A DNA stretch of 64,000 bases from assembly GCF_036543075.1 (NCBI RefSeq), contig NZ_JAZHPF010000010.1, positions 62,001-126,000 on the forward strand, read 5' to 3'. Source of the DNA: Deinococcus sp. YIM 134068. GTDB lineage: Bacteria; Deinococcota; Deinococci; Deinococcales; Deinococcaceae. Shown here piece by piece: positions 55,440 through 64,000 of this stretch. Each line of letters starts with the position of its first letter. The first letter of the stretch is position 1. The position numbers and the translations under genes were made by a program. Below the pieces are notes generated by a model. That model was not told the DNA's origin. It did no database searches and worked only from the letters and a program-made list of their open reading frames with translations.

Positions 55440-55654
55440 TGTCTCTCCTGAAGAGGGTGCCCGTGAGGAGGCATTCACCAGCACTTTATACCAGCGTACC
55501 GGACTGCGGGGACCCTGGAATGATGGCCCGCTTCCGCGTTTCTCACCTTCCCGTCAGTTTGGGCCGGTCAGGGTGCCCTCAGGTGGGTGTAGGTGGCCTC
55601 CCCCCCATCGCCCGGTGCGCCACAGCGGGGGCAAGGGCCTACACTGGGACTCCT

Positions 55655-56713
55655 ATGAAGGCGATCATTCCCGCTGCGGGCCTGGGCACGCGCCTGCGCC
55701 CCCTGACCTTTACCCGCCCGAAGCCCGTGCTGCGTGTGGCGGGCCAGCCCATCATCCGCCACGCCATCCGCACCCTGGCCGACGCCGGAGTGACCGAGAT
55801 CGGCGTGATCGTCTCGGAGGTCACGCGCGAGGAGATCAGGGACGCCCTGCGGAAGGTGGAGGGGGTGAACGTCACCCTGATCGACCAGCACCAGCAGCTC
55901 GGCCTGGGCCACGCCGTCATGATGGCGCGCGAGTGGGTCGGGCAGGACGATTTCTGCGTCTACCTCGGCGACAACCTCTTCGAGTTCGGGGCGCGGCCCT
56001 TCGTGGAGCGCTTCCGGCGGGAGCGGCCCACGGCCCTGATCGCCCTCGTGGAGGTGGCCGATCCCACCGCCTTCGGGGTGGCGGAGCTGAGCGGCGAGCG
56101 CATCACCCGGCTGGTGGAAAAGCCGAAGAATCCACCGAGCAACCTCGCGGTGGCGGGGCTGTACTGCTTCACGCCGCAGGTGTTCGAGGTGCTGGACGGC
56201 ATGCCCCCCTCGGCGCGCGGCGAGTACGAGATCACCGACGCCATCCAGGGCCTGATCGAGCGCGGCGAGAACGTCCTGGGGCAGCGGGTGCAGGGTTGGT
56301 GGAAGGACACGGGCCGACCCCTCGACCTCCTCGACGCCAACCGGCTGCTCCTCGAACGCATCGAGCTGGACGTGCAGGGCACCGTCACCGACTCGCGGCT
56401 GACGGGCCGGGTGGTCGTCCCCGCCTCGGCCACGGTCACGCGCAGCAAGATCGTCGGGCCGGTGCTGCTGGGTGAGGGCGTGGTCATCGAGGACGCCTAT
56501 ATCGGCCCCTTCACGAGCATCGGGCGCGACAGCGTGATCCGCCACGCCGAGGTCGAACACAGCGTCGTGGACGCCGAGGCCCTGATCGAGTGCGTGAACA
56601 CCCGATTGCAAGACTGCCTGATCGGCGTGCGCGCCCAGGTGCGCGGCGGGCGCAAGGTGCCCAGCACCCACAAGCTCACCCTCTCGGACGCGAGCGTGGT
56701 CGAACTGGCGTGA
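55655..56713 (+). CDS. Glucose-1-phosphate thymidylyltransferase, long form
   Basis: A 352-residue nucleotidyltransferase of the long (StrD/GraD-type) class. The catalytic N-terminal domain begins [34 protein letters not shown] and has [11 protein letters not shown] and [18 protein letters not shown]. The C-terminal 110 residues form a left-handed beta helix ([36 protein letters not shown]). It makes dTDP-glucose, or possibly UDP-glucose, so it may back up rmlA or feed another pathway. It is divergent from the exopolysaccharide operon. TACACT 9 nt before ATG 55655 is a probable -10. Confidence 0.9.
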   Translation: MKAIIPAAGLGTRLRPLTFTRPKPVLRVAGQPIIRHAIRTLADAGVTEIGVIVSEVTREEIRDALRKVEGVNVTLIDQHQQLGLGHAVMMAREWVGQDDFCVYLGDNLFEFGARPFVERFRRERPTALIALVEVADPTAFGVAELSGERITRLVEKPKNPPSNLAVAGLYCFTPQVFEVLDGMPPSARGEYEITDAIQGLIERGENVLGQRVQGWWKDTGRPLDLLDANRLLLERIELDVQGTVTDSRLTGRVVVPASATVTRSKIVGPVLLGEGVVIEDAYIGPFTSIGRDSVIRHAEVEHSVVDAEALIECVNTRLQDCLIGVRAQVRGGRKVPSTHKLTLSDASVVELA

Positions 56714-56725
56714 CTGATCTGGGGC

Positions 56726-57115
56726 GGCTGCCGGGGAGATCGGGGAGGTCTATGCTCTGCACCTCCCCGCACACGGGACGACCGAATGAGGCCCTCCCGA
56801 CGAAGTGAACCCTCCGTCCTGCGCCTTCCGGGAGCACCATGCCGAGCTGCGGGCGGGGGGGGGGCGCGAGTCCTCGGCCTGAGCACGCAGGACTCCGCCT
56901 ATCAGCGTGAGTCGGTGGGGCGGCTCCACCTCCCCTTCCCTCTCCTGTCGGACGAGGGATTGGGCTTCACGCGGGCGCTGGGGCTGCTCACCTCCGGGGT
57001 GGACGGGCTGACGCTGCTGCGGCGGGTGACCCTGATCGTGCGGGACGGGGTGGCCGAACACGTCTTCTTCCCCGTCTTCCCGACCGACCGGAACGCGGCG
57101 GACGTGCTGGCGTAG
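56726..57115 (+). pseudogene. Decayed peroxiredoxin (AhpC/TSA, BCP-like)
   Basis: Peroxiredoxin similarity is spread over three frames. LCTSPHTGRPNEAL (ATG 56752) resembles the strand before the active site, SCAFREHHAELRAGGG (from 56817) is the segment around the resolving cysteine, and RVLGLSTQDSAYQRESVGRLHLPFPLLSD to DVLA is the C-terminal half in the third frame. The second shift is at a run of ten G (about 56855). The catalytic-cysteine segment (GCTPQ type) is missing or scrambled, and the final TGG of the usual AWL ending appears as TAG at 57113-57115. It cannot make an active enzyme. Confidence 0.75.
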
Positions 57116-57184
57116 CTGGGAATGCACCCGACCTGATTCTTCACTGACCGTGCCCGGTGTCCGGTGAGCGGCGGCGAACGGGCC

Positions 57185-57190
57185 TATCAT
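57185..57190 (+). promoter_or_regulatory. -10 element TATCAT of the DUF177 gene
   Basis: It is followed by six G and then ATG 57197, a leaderless arrangement, although the G-run might also act as a poor ribosome site. Confidence 0.5.
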
Positions 57191-57196
57191 GGGGGG

Positions 57197-57799
57197 ATGA
57201 GCGACACGCCCCGCATTCACCTGGGTTCGCTGCTACGAACGTCCTCGGACGCGCACGCGGCGGGGAACCTCGATCACCTGAACTACGAGCAGGGCGCGGA
57301 GACGCAGACCCTGCGCTTCGTGCGCCCCGCCCCCTACCGCATGGATGTCAACTCGCTGGGCGGGGACGAGATGTACCTTCAGGGCAGCTTCTCCCCCGAC
57401 ATCGTGATGGAGTGCGCCCGCTGTCTGCGCGAGGTGGAGGTCCCGCTGCGGCTCAAGCTCGGCACCCTGCTGCGCTACGAGCCGTCGGTGGAGACCCCTT
57501 ACCTGGAGGAGGCCGAGACGGGCGAGGAGGTGCTCGTCTTCGGCAACCCCGACCTCGACCTCAGCGCCTACCTCGCCGAGACGACGCTGCTGCAAGCGCC
57601 CCTGAGCGTCCTGCACGCCCCCGACTGCAAGGGGCTGTGTCAGGTCTGCGGCCATGACCTCAACGAGGGACCCTGCGAACACATGGCGCAGGTGCCGGTC
57701 GAGAAGATCGACGACCTGCTGGGCGCTCCAGAGGGGTCGGCCCACGTCTCACAGCATCCCTTCGCCGCCCTGCGCGACCTCAAGCTCCCGGAGGACTGA
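57197..57799 (+). CDS. DUF177 (YceD-like) protein
   Basis: A 200-residue protein with the DUF177 zinc-type cysteines: [10 protein letters not shown] in the middle and [22 protein letters not shown] near the C-terminus. YceD proteins are linked to 23S rRNA biogenesis and are usually encoded next to rpmF. Here rpmF is absent and moaC follows 2 nt downstream, which is an unusual context. Acidic overall, no membrane segment. Confidence 0.88.
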   Translation: MSDTPRIHLGSLLRTSSDAHAAGNLDHLNYEQGAETQTLRFVRPAPYRMDVNSLGGDEMYLQGSFSPDIVMECARCLREVEVPLRLKLGTLLRYEPSVETPYLEEAETGEEVLVFGNPDLDLSAYLAETTLLQAPLSVLHAPDCKGLCQVCGHDLNEGPCEHMAQVPVEKIDDLLGAPEGSAHVSQHPFAALRDLKLPED

Positions 57800-57801
57800 G
57801 G

Positions 57802-58320
57802 GTGACGGCAGAGGGCGGGGGGACACCGGAACTCACCCATTTCCGGGACGGCCTGCCGCGCATGGTGGATGTGACGAGCAAGGCGAGTACCGCACGCACC
57901 GCGACCGCCGAGGGCTGGGTGCGCCTGCCAGATGAGGCGCGGGCGGCGCTCGTGGCGGGCACGAACCCGAAGGGCGACCCCCTCACCGTCGCGCGGCTGG
58001 CGGGGCTGGCAGGCAGCAAACGCACCGCCGACCTGATCACGCTCTGCCACCCCATCCCCGTCACGGGTGCCGACGTGACCCTCACGCTGGAGGAGGCGGG
58101 CGTCCGCATCGTCGCCACCGTCCGCACCACTGCACCGACGGGCGTGGAGATGGAGGCCCTCACCGCCGTCACCGTCGCCGCCCTCAACGTCTACGACATG
58201 CTCAAGGCGGCGAGCAAGGCCGTCGAGATCACGGGCGTGCGCCTGCTGTCCAAGACGGGTGGCAAGAGTGGGGACTACCACGCGGCGGGGCGTCCGGTTC
58301 CGGTGGACATGGACGGTTGA
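57802..58320 (+). CDS. moaC: Cyclic pyranopterin monophosphate synthase
   Basis: A 172-residue MoaC, which with MoaA makes cyclic pyranopterin monophosphate, the first intermediate of the molybdenum cofactor. It has [34 protein letters not shown] with the catalytic His, [24 protein letters not shown] and the terminal KTGGKSGDY (catalytic lysines). The start is GTG 57802, 2 nt after the DUF177 stop, so they share a transcript. It may supply the molybdenum hydroxylase at 10.6-14.5 kb. Confidence 0.95.
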   Translation: MTAEGGGTPELTHFRDGLPRMVDVTSKASTARTATAEGWVRLPDEARAALVAGTNPKGDPLTVARLAGLAGSKRTADLITLCHPIPVTGADVTLTLEEAGVRIVATVRTTAPTGVEMEALTAVTVAALNVYDMLKAASKAVEITGVRLLSKTGGKSGDYHAAGRPVPVDMDG

Positions 58321-58343
58321 GGACGTTCTCTCTTTCTTGATCC

Positions 58344-58372
58344 GGCAACCTTCCGGGTTCATCCGACGTAAA
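58344..58372 (+). promoter_or_regulatory. Candidate ECF-sigma promoter
   Basis: GGCAACC (58344-58350), a 16-nt spacer and CGTAAA (58367-58372) fit the GGAACC-N16-CGTnnA style of extracytoplasmic-function sigma promoters. It ends 7 nt before ATG 58380, so the transcript would be leaderless. Confidence 0.5.
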
Positions 58373-58379
58373 GGGAACG

Positions 58380-59963
58380 ATGGACCGGGAGTGGCGCGAC
58401 GAGCTGGACCTGCTGCACCGCGAGGCGGAGGGTGAACTGACCCCCGGCGAGCGCGCGCGGCTGGCCTTGCTGCTTCGTCAGACGGAGGTGGAGGACGCCG
58501 CCCGGCGGCTGGCCGGGGCCACGGACGCCCTGCGTTCTTTGGAGCGGCCCACCCTCCCGCGCAGTTGCGCCCGCCCGGTCGCAGAGGAGGTGGCGTGGAG
58601 CGCGCGGCTCCAGACCTCCTCCCCTCCCCCGGCCCCGCATGGGGTGGCCGCGTCTGTCGGGGCGGAGGTGGCCCTCGCCGCGCAGTTGGCCGCTACTCCA
58701 GCCCCTGCCCGGAGCGTCGCCGGGGAGGTGGTGGCCGCCATTCGGACCGCCGCCGCGCTGAGCGACCTTCCCCCGCTGGGGCGCAGTGTGGCCGCCGCCG
58801 TCGCCTCCGAGGTCGCGTGGTCGGCGCGGCTGGCCCGGCCTGCTCCTCTTCCGGCAACATCGCTGGCGAGTCATCTGGCCGGGCGCATCGCCGGGGAGAC
58901 GGCGGTGGAACGTTCCCCCACGGTCGTCCCCAATTCCCCCGCCCACAATCCCGCGCCCCTCCTGCTCGTGTCGGGGCTGCTCGTGGGCCTGACGCTGCTC
59001 GCCGTGACGAGCGCGTGGCCGAACCTGGCAGCGGGGGCGACCGTGTTGCAGACGCTCGTGGCGCAGGTCTCGCCGCTGGCGGGGGTCGGGCTGGCGCTGC
59101 TGCTGGGAGTCAGCCTGCTCGTGACGTGGCGGCCCACGCCTACTACTCTGCGGCTGGGGACCGGGGCATTCGTGCTCTCCGCCGTGTTGACGCTGCCGCC
59201 GCTCTATGAGGCGTTCGGGCGCAGCGGCGTCACCGTCGGGCACGATCTCACGGTCAGCGGCCCGGTGCGCGGCAATGTCATCGCGGTCGGCGGGGACGTG
59301 ACGCTCAGTCCCTCTGCGCGGGTGGACGGCGAGGTCATCACCCTGTTCGGGGACGTGCGGCGGCAGGAGGGCGCGCGGGTGACGGGCCGGGTCAACGCCC
59401 TGCTGGGCCGGGCACCGGGGGACACGGCAGCCATCCAGACAGCCCCCCCCTCCGGCCTGAGTGCCGCCACCGCCACCGCCTTCCGGCCCCTGCTGGGGTG
59501 GCTCGGCGGGGCGGCGTGGGGTCCCATCTTCCTGCTGCTGACGGGCGGGATGCTGCTGCTGCTCTTCGTGACGGGCGTGGCCCCCACCCTCGCGCGGCGG
59601 CAGCGACATGCGCCCGTGCGGACCCTCGCGCTCGGCGTGCTCGCCCTCGCCGTATTGATCGGCCCGGCGCTGGGGCTGGCACTCGTGGGGCTGCTCGTGC
59701 CCGCCCTGCTCGCCACCGCTTTCGCTCTCCTCACTCTGGCGACGGGCCTGAGCGTGAGCGCCTACGACGCGGGCCGCGCCCTCGCCTTCCGCCTGCGCCT
59801 GCCCCGACCCGACGCGCTGGGGGCGCTGCTGGGGCTGTGCGCCGTCGCCCTCAGCCTCGGCGTGCCGCCCCTGGCGCTGACCTTCGGCCTCGTGGGCGGC
59901 GCGTGGGGAGCGGGAACGCTCCTCCTCACCCGGACGGGCGAGGCACGCGAGGCCGCCGCGTAA
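58380..59963 (+). CDS. Membrane protein with N-terminal repeats and a bactofilin-like segment
   Basis: A 527-residue protein. Residues 1-50 are helical and charged (anti-sigma-like, but no cysteine/histidine motif). Residues about 60-180 carry four to five degenerate repeats of the type (R)SVA.EVAWSARL (PVAEEVAWSARLQ, SVGAEVALAAQL, SVAGEVVAAI, SVAAAVASEVAWSARL). Two helices follow (PLLLVSGLLVGLTLLAV, VGLALLLGVSLLVTW), then a bactofilin/polymer-forming-like beta segment (VGHDLTVSGPVRGNVIAVGGDVTLSPSARVDGEVITLFG), then about four more helices. It is possibly an envelope-stress or membrane-organising protein. The ECF-type promoter suggests stress control. Confidence 0.7.
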   Translation: MDREWRDELDLLHREAEGELTPGERARLALLLRQTEVEDAARRLAGATDALRSLERPTLPRSCARPVAEEVAWSARLQTSSPPPAPHGVAASVGAEVALAAQLAATPAPARSVAGEVVAAIRTAAALSDLPPLGRSVAAAVASEVAWSARLARPAPLPATSLASHLAGRIAGETAVERSPTVVPNSPAHNPAPLLLVSGLLVGLTLLAVTSAWPNLAAGATVLQTLVAQVSPLAGVGLALLLGVSLLVTWRPTPTTLRLGTGAFVLSAVLTLPPLYEAFGRSGVTVGHDLTVSGPVRGNVIAVGGDVTLSPSARVDGEVITLFGDVRRQEGARVTGRVNALLGRAPGDTAAIQTAPPSGLSAATATAFRPLLGWLGGAAWGPIFLLLTGGMLLLLFVTGVAPTLARRQRHAPVRTLALGVLALAVLIGPALGLALVGLLVPALLATAFALLTLATGLSVSAYDAGRALAFRLRLPRPDALGALLGLCAVALSLGVPPLALTFGLVGGAWGAGTLLLTRTGEAREAAA

Positions 59964-59989
59964 GAGCAAGCGGAAGCAGACGACGCACA

Positions 59990-60016
59990 GGGCCGGAGCG
60001 GTGAGGCTCCGGCCCT
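59990..60016. terminator. Terminator between the bactofilin-like gene and ddrO
   Basis: GGGCCGGAGC pairs with GCTCCGGCCC around GGTGAG, followed by TTCTCGT. The genes converge here, so it may serve both. Confidence 0.75.
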
Positions 60017-60033
60017 TCTCGTGTCACAGGCGC

Positions 60034-60423
<390 letters not shown>

Positions 60424-60545
60424 ATCTTCACCTCCTCGGCTGCGGCGTCGCCTCACGTCCCAGTGTGGGAATGTGGAGCCGCCTGGGGGCGTCCGCTCTC
60501 TGTTCCGCGTTCGCCTGGAGGCAGAATCCGGCACCCTTGCTTCGG

Positions 60546-60574
60546 AGTGTAACACCGCTCCCCGGTACGGTCAA
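60546..60574 (-). promoter_or_regulatory. Sigma-A promoter of ddrO
   Basis: On the minus strand TTGACC (60569-60574), a 17-nt spacer and TACACT (60546-60551) form a near-consensus promoter. Transcription would start near 60539, giving a 5' leader of about 115 nt. Confidence 0.8.
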
Positions 60575-60581
60575 TACAGAA
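60565..60581 (-). promoter_or_regulatory. Candidate DdrO box (RDRM) over the ddrO -35
   Basis: On the minus strand TTCTG-N7-CGTAC matches the 17-bp RDRM pattern (about TTAYG-N7-CRTAA, from memory) at 8 of 10 half-site positions and overlaps the -35 hexamer, which is ideal for autorepression. Confidence 0.65.
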
Positions 60582-60597
60582 TCGGGGGGCGTCCTTC

Positions 60598-60626
60598 TTG
60601 CCTGCCCCGACGAACTCTGCTAATAT
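60598..60626 (+). promoter_or_regulatory. Sigma-A promoter of the divergent 83-residue gene
   Basis: TTGCCT (60598-60603), a 17-nt spacer and TAATAT (60621-60626), with a start near 60633. It runs back to back with the ddrO promoter; the two -35 hexamers are 23 nt apart. Confidence 0.7.
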
Positions 60627-60631
60627 CGTAA
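60615..60631 (+). promoter_or_regulatory. Second candidate DdrO box over the divergent -10
   Basis: CTCTG-N7-CGTAA matches the RDRM half-sites at 8 of 10 positions (right half perfect). It covers the -10 of the promoter for the 83-residue gene. Confidence 0.5.
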
Positions 60632-60702
60632 TCAAAGGATGAATTAGTGTTTCAGACGAGACGCCTCACTCTAGCCGAAGATGAAAGACAGGAGGGCGAC
60701 CT

Positions 60703-60954
60703 ATGCGCGCACTGGAGACCATCGCCGAGAGCATTCGCGTCGGGTACGCCCACCCCACGACCGTTCTCAACACGCTCATCGAGGCCGAGAACGAGGGCGG
60801 GCTGGGGGCCGTGCGCCGGGTGGAGCGCCAGCTCGCGCTGGGCAACGTCGCCCTCCAGGAACGCGGCCACCCCCACCACGACCTCGCCCGGATGTGGCTG
60901 GGGGCGGCGCGGGCGTATCTGGTGACACAGGCGGAGCGGAAGCAGGCGGTGTAA
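60703..60954 (+). CDS. Uncharacterised 83-residue protein divergent from ddrO
   Basis: An 83-residue, helix-rich soluble protein: MRALETIAESIRVGYAHPTTVLNTLIEAENEGGLGAVRRVERQLALGNVALQERGHPHHDLARMWLGAARAY. It has no cysteine, and a small histidine cluster RGHPHHD at residues 54-60. CAGGAGGG gives a strong ribosome site. Its promoter runs back to back with that of ddrO and its -10 is covered by a DdrO-box-like palindrome, so it may be damage-inducible. No family recognised. It could be a small helical DNA- or protein-binding factor, but that is a guess. Confidence 0.75.
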   Translation: MRALETIAESIRVGYAHPTTVLNTLIEAENEGGLGAVRRVERQLALGNVALQERGHPHHDLARMWLGAARAYLVTQAERKQAV

Positions 60955-60960
60955 GCGCAG

Positions 60961-61024
60961 GGCAGAAGGCAGATGGGAGAAGGCAGCTGGCCGGGGAAGC
61001 CTCTGCCTTCGCTCCTTGTGGCCT

Positions 61025-61044
<20 letters not shown>
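60961..61044. repeat. GGCAGAA-type heptamers with complementary GCCTTCC heptamers
   Basis: GGCAGAA, GGCAGAT, GGGAGAA and GGCAGCT (60961-60988) are followed at 61021 by GCCTTCA, GCCTTCC and GCCTTCC, the complementary units. The second half encodes the last codons of the M32 carboxypeptidase (GRKAEG), so the repeat runs into a gene end. It could form a terminator-like hairpin. Confidence 0.55.
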
Positions 61045-62518
<1,474 letters not shown>

Positions 62519-62547
62519 GGGTGCAGCCTAGAGCATCGGGGGGGCGG

Positions 62548-62575
62548 CCAGCGGCCAGCTTCCAGCCGCCAGCAG
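62548..62575. repeat. Heptamer array CCAGCNN x4
   Basis: CCAGCGG, CCAGCTT, CCAGCCG and CCAGCAG are contiguous in the 69-nt gap between folC and the M32 gene. Confidence 0.7.
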
Positions 62576-62587
62576 AGCCGGAAAACG

Positions 62588-63841
62588 CTATTGCCAGCGT
62601 TCGCGCCCCTCGCCCACCTCCCCCAGTAGGAGAGGACGCACCTCCCCGATCAGGTACAAGCTTCCACACACGACCGCGAGGCCGCCGGGTGCCAGCAGCT
62701 CCAACGCGGTCTCTGGTGAGCTGGTGAGGCGTGTGGGCAGCCCGCCGAAGAAAGAGGCGAGTTGGGCAGGGTCAGCGGCGCGCGGGCTGAGGACGGCACG
62801 GGTGAGAATGACCTCGGAGGCAACCTCTCTCAAGGCCACCGCCACGCCCGTAAGGTCCTTGTCCGCTGCCGCGCCGAACACGACCGGAACGCCCTCCACC
62901 CCTAACCCGCGCAGGGCCGCCGCCAGCGCCCGCGCCCCGTCCGGGTTGTGCGCCCCGTCGAGCAGGACGCGCCCGCCCCGCCACGGCAACACCTCCAGGC
63001 GACCCGGCCAGCGCACACCCGCCGTTCCCATGCGGATGGCGCTCTCCCCCACCCCGAGCCGGTGGGCGGCGGCGGCGGCCAGCGCGGCGTTGCGCGCGCC
63101 ATGTTCCCCCAACAGAGGCGTATTGAAGAACAGGTCCGCTCCCGGCAGCCCCACCCGCACCTCCCAGCCGTCCCAGCCCAGCGGCGCGGCCTCCAACATC
63201 ACCTCCCGCCCCAACGCCCAGAGGTCGGCCTCCTGCGCCTCCAGCACGGGCAGGAGGTCGGACCCGACGCCAGTCACGGCGGGTCGCTCGGCGCGGAGGA
63301 GGCCCGCCTTCTCACCCGCGATGGCCTGGGGCGTGTCGCCCAGAATCTCGGTGTGATCCAGGCCGACGTTAGTAACGATGCTCAGCACCGGGTCGAGGAC
63401 GTTCGTCGCGTCCAGCCGCCCGCCGAGGCCCACCTCCATCACCGCCGTCGTCACCCCAGCGCGGGCGAAGAGCAGGCAGCCCAGGGCCGTCACGATCTCG
63501 AAAAAGGACGCGCCCTCCGCCTCGGCGTGGGGACGGACTTCCTCCAGCGCCCTCAACACGACCTCCGGCGGCAACTCCCGGCCCGCCACCACGAACCGCT
63601 CGGAGAAGTGCGTCAGGTGCGGGCTGGTGAAGAGGCCTGTGCGCTCGCCCGCCGCCGTCAGGATGGAGGCAAGGGTCGCCGCCGTGCTGCCCTTCCCGTT
63701 CGTGCCGCCGACGAGAACTGACCGGAAGTTCTGTTGCGGGTCCCCCAGCCGGGCGAGAAGGGCGCGGACCCGCGACAGGCCGGGATGGACGCCGAAGCGT
63801 TGACGCGCGAAGAGCCAAGTCAGAGCGTCGGTCTCAGTCAT
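62588..63841 (-). CDS. folC: Dihydrofolate synthase / folylpolyglutamate synthase
   Basis: A 417-residue Mur-ligase-fold enzyme that adds glutamate to dihydropteroate and then to folates. The ATP site is LVGGTNGKGSTAATLASIL. LFTSPHLTHFSERFVV is the conserved Ser-Pro-His block, GLDHTEILGDTPQAIAGEKAGLLR the metal/substrate region, and LLDGAHNPDGARALAAAL the C-terminal motif. Complete and typical. It follows an unidentified gene at the right edge with only 15 nt between, so they are probably co-transcribed. Confidence 0.95.
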   Translation of the reverse strand: MTETDALTWLFARQRFGVHPGLSRVRALLARLGDPQQNFRSVLVGGTNGKGSTAATLASILTAAGERTGLFTSPHLTHFSERFVVAGRELPPEVVLRALEEVRPHAEAEGASFFEIVTALGCLLFARAGVTTAVMEVGLGGRLDATNVLDPVLSIVTNVGLDHTEILGDTPQAIAGEKAGLLRAERPAVTGVGSDLLPVLEAQEADLWALGREVMLEAAPLGWDGWEVRVGLPGADLFFNTPLLGEHGARNAALAAAAAHRLGVGESAIRMGTAGVRWPGRLEVLPWRGGRVLLDGAHNPDGARALAAALRGLGVEGVPVVFGAAADKDLTGVAVALREVASEVILTRAVLSPRAADPAQLASFFGGLPTRLTSSPETALELLAPGGLAVVCGSLYLIGEVRPLLLGEVGEGRERWQ

Positions 63842-63856
63842 GGGAGTGGCGGAACG

Positions 63857-64000
63857 TCAGGCGGTCGGCGTGAAATAGGCCTCCAGCGTCGGCACGATCT
63901 GCTTCTTGCGGCTGATGCGCCCGCCCAGGTCGGCAAGCCCCCCCGCCATCTCCACCCCGAACGCCTCGCGCAACACCTTCTCCTCGGTGGCGGAGAGCAC
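63857..64000 (-). CDS. C-terminal part of an unidentified protein, cut by the right edge
   Basis: The frame is open from the window end to a TGA at 63857-63859. The visible 47 residues include EEKVLREAFGVEMAGGLADLGGRISRKKQIVPTLEAYFTPTA, a plausible helical C-terminus ending in a short tail. I cannot name the family from this piece. It is upstream of folC in the same direction, 15 nt apart, so both likely share an operon. Confidence 0.65.
   Translation of the reverse strand: MLSATEEKVLREAFGVEMAGGLADLGGRISRKKQIVPTLEAYFTPTA

Overview
The window is about 64 kb of high-GC DNA (well over 60% G+C outside one island) that I assign to a Deinococcus species. The strongest evidence is a 129-residue XRE regulator (60034-60423, minus) matching DdrO, the repressor of the Deinococcus radiation/desiccation response, with Leu106-Arg107 at the site where IrrE is known to cut DdrO. 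Supporting features are a T-box leader on valS, many genes whose start codon lies 5-8 nt after a TANNNT -10 element (leaderless transcripts, common in Deinococcus), DUF4388 and DUF177 proteins, and abundant short intergenic repeats. I saw no transposase, prophage or CRISPR array.

Layout. 1-4.9 kb: a partial gene at the left edge, amidohydrolase, GNAT acetyltransferase, a small hypothetical, YebC, a P-loop kinase-like protein and a lipoprotein. 5.0-8.2 kb: valS with its T-box leader. 8.2-10.0 kb: a DUF4388 protein and a type II NADH dehydrogenase. 10.6-14.5 kb: a form II (AYRGAGR) molybdenum hydroxylase in the order S-L-M, followed by SlyD-type FKBP and moeA, which serves molybdenum-cofactor synthesis as moaC (57.8 kb) does. 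16.4-22.2 kb: DUF1206 protein, AraC-DinB regulator overlapping an SDR, DUF429 protein, a frameshifted YdeI-family gene, an aldo/keto reductase and a small hypothetical. 22.3-26.1 kb: a RecQ-family helicase with unusual ends and a beta-helix lipoprotein. 26.3-31.9 kb: RIO kinase, an HEQLH protein, a glyoxalase-fold protein, two small proteins, a CoA ester lyase and the psuK-psuG pseudouridine catabolism pair. 31.9-36.1 kb: a C4-dicarboxylate symporter divergent from a CitA/DcuS-type two-component system. 36.2-37.8 kb: lpdA and tRNA-Glu.

37.8-56.7 kb is an exopolysaccharide locus. An O-antigen-ligase-type membrane protein and a secreted protein read rightward. They converge on a long leftward operon: wzc-type tyrosine kinase, rmlB, rmlA, rmlC-like, flippase, polymerase, two glycosyltransferases, galE, a glycosyltransferase, an epimerase, an initiating sugar transferase, a CapD-type dehydratase and an RmlD-like reductase. 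The flippase, polymerase and two glycosyltransferases (about 46.6-51.25 kb) are strikingly AT-rich and form an imported cassette inside a GC-rich operon. A GC-rich gene tail left at its downstream border appears to belong to the gene it replaced. A second, long-form glucose-1-phosphate thymidylyltransferase is divergent from the operon.

56.7-64 kb: a decayed peroxiredoxin, DUF177 protein, moaC, a bactofilin-like membrane protein behind an ECF-type promoter, ddrO and its divergent 83-residue neighbour, an M32 carboxypeptidase, folC, and a gene cut by the right edge.

The observations most worth follow-up are: (i) the ddrO divergent control region, where two DdrO-box-like palindromes sit on two back-to-back promoters and may place an undescribed small protein in the radiation response; (ii) families of tandem heptamers and octamers with inverted partners between genes; (iii) the exopolysaccharide cassette exchange scar; (iv) two tiny coupled ORFs in front of the wzc-type kinase.
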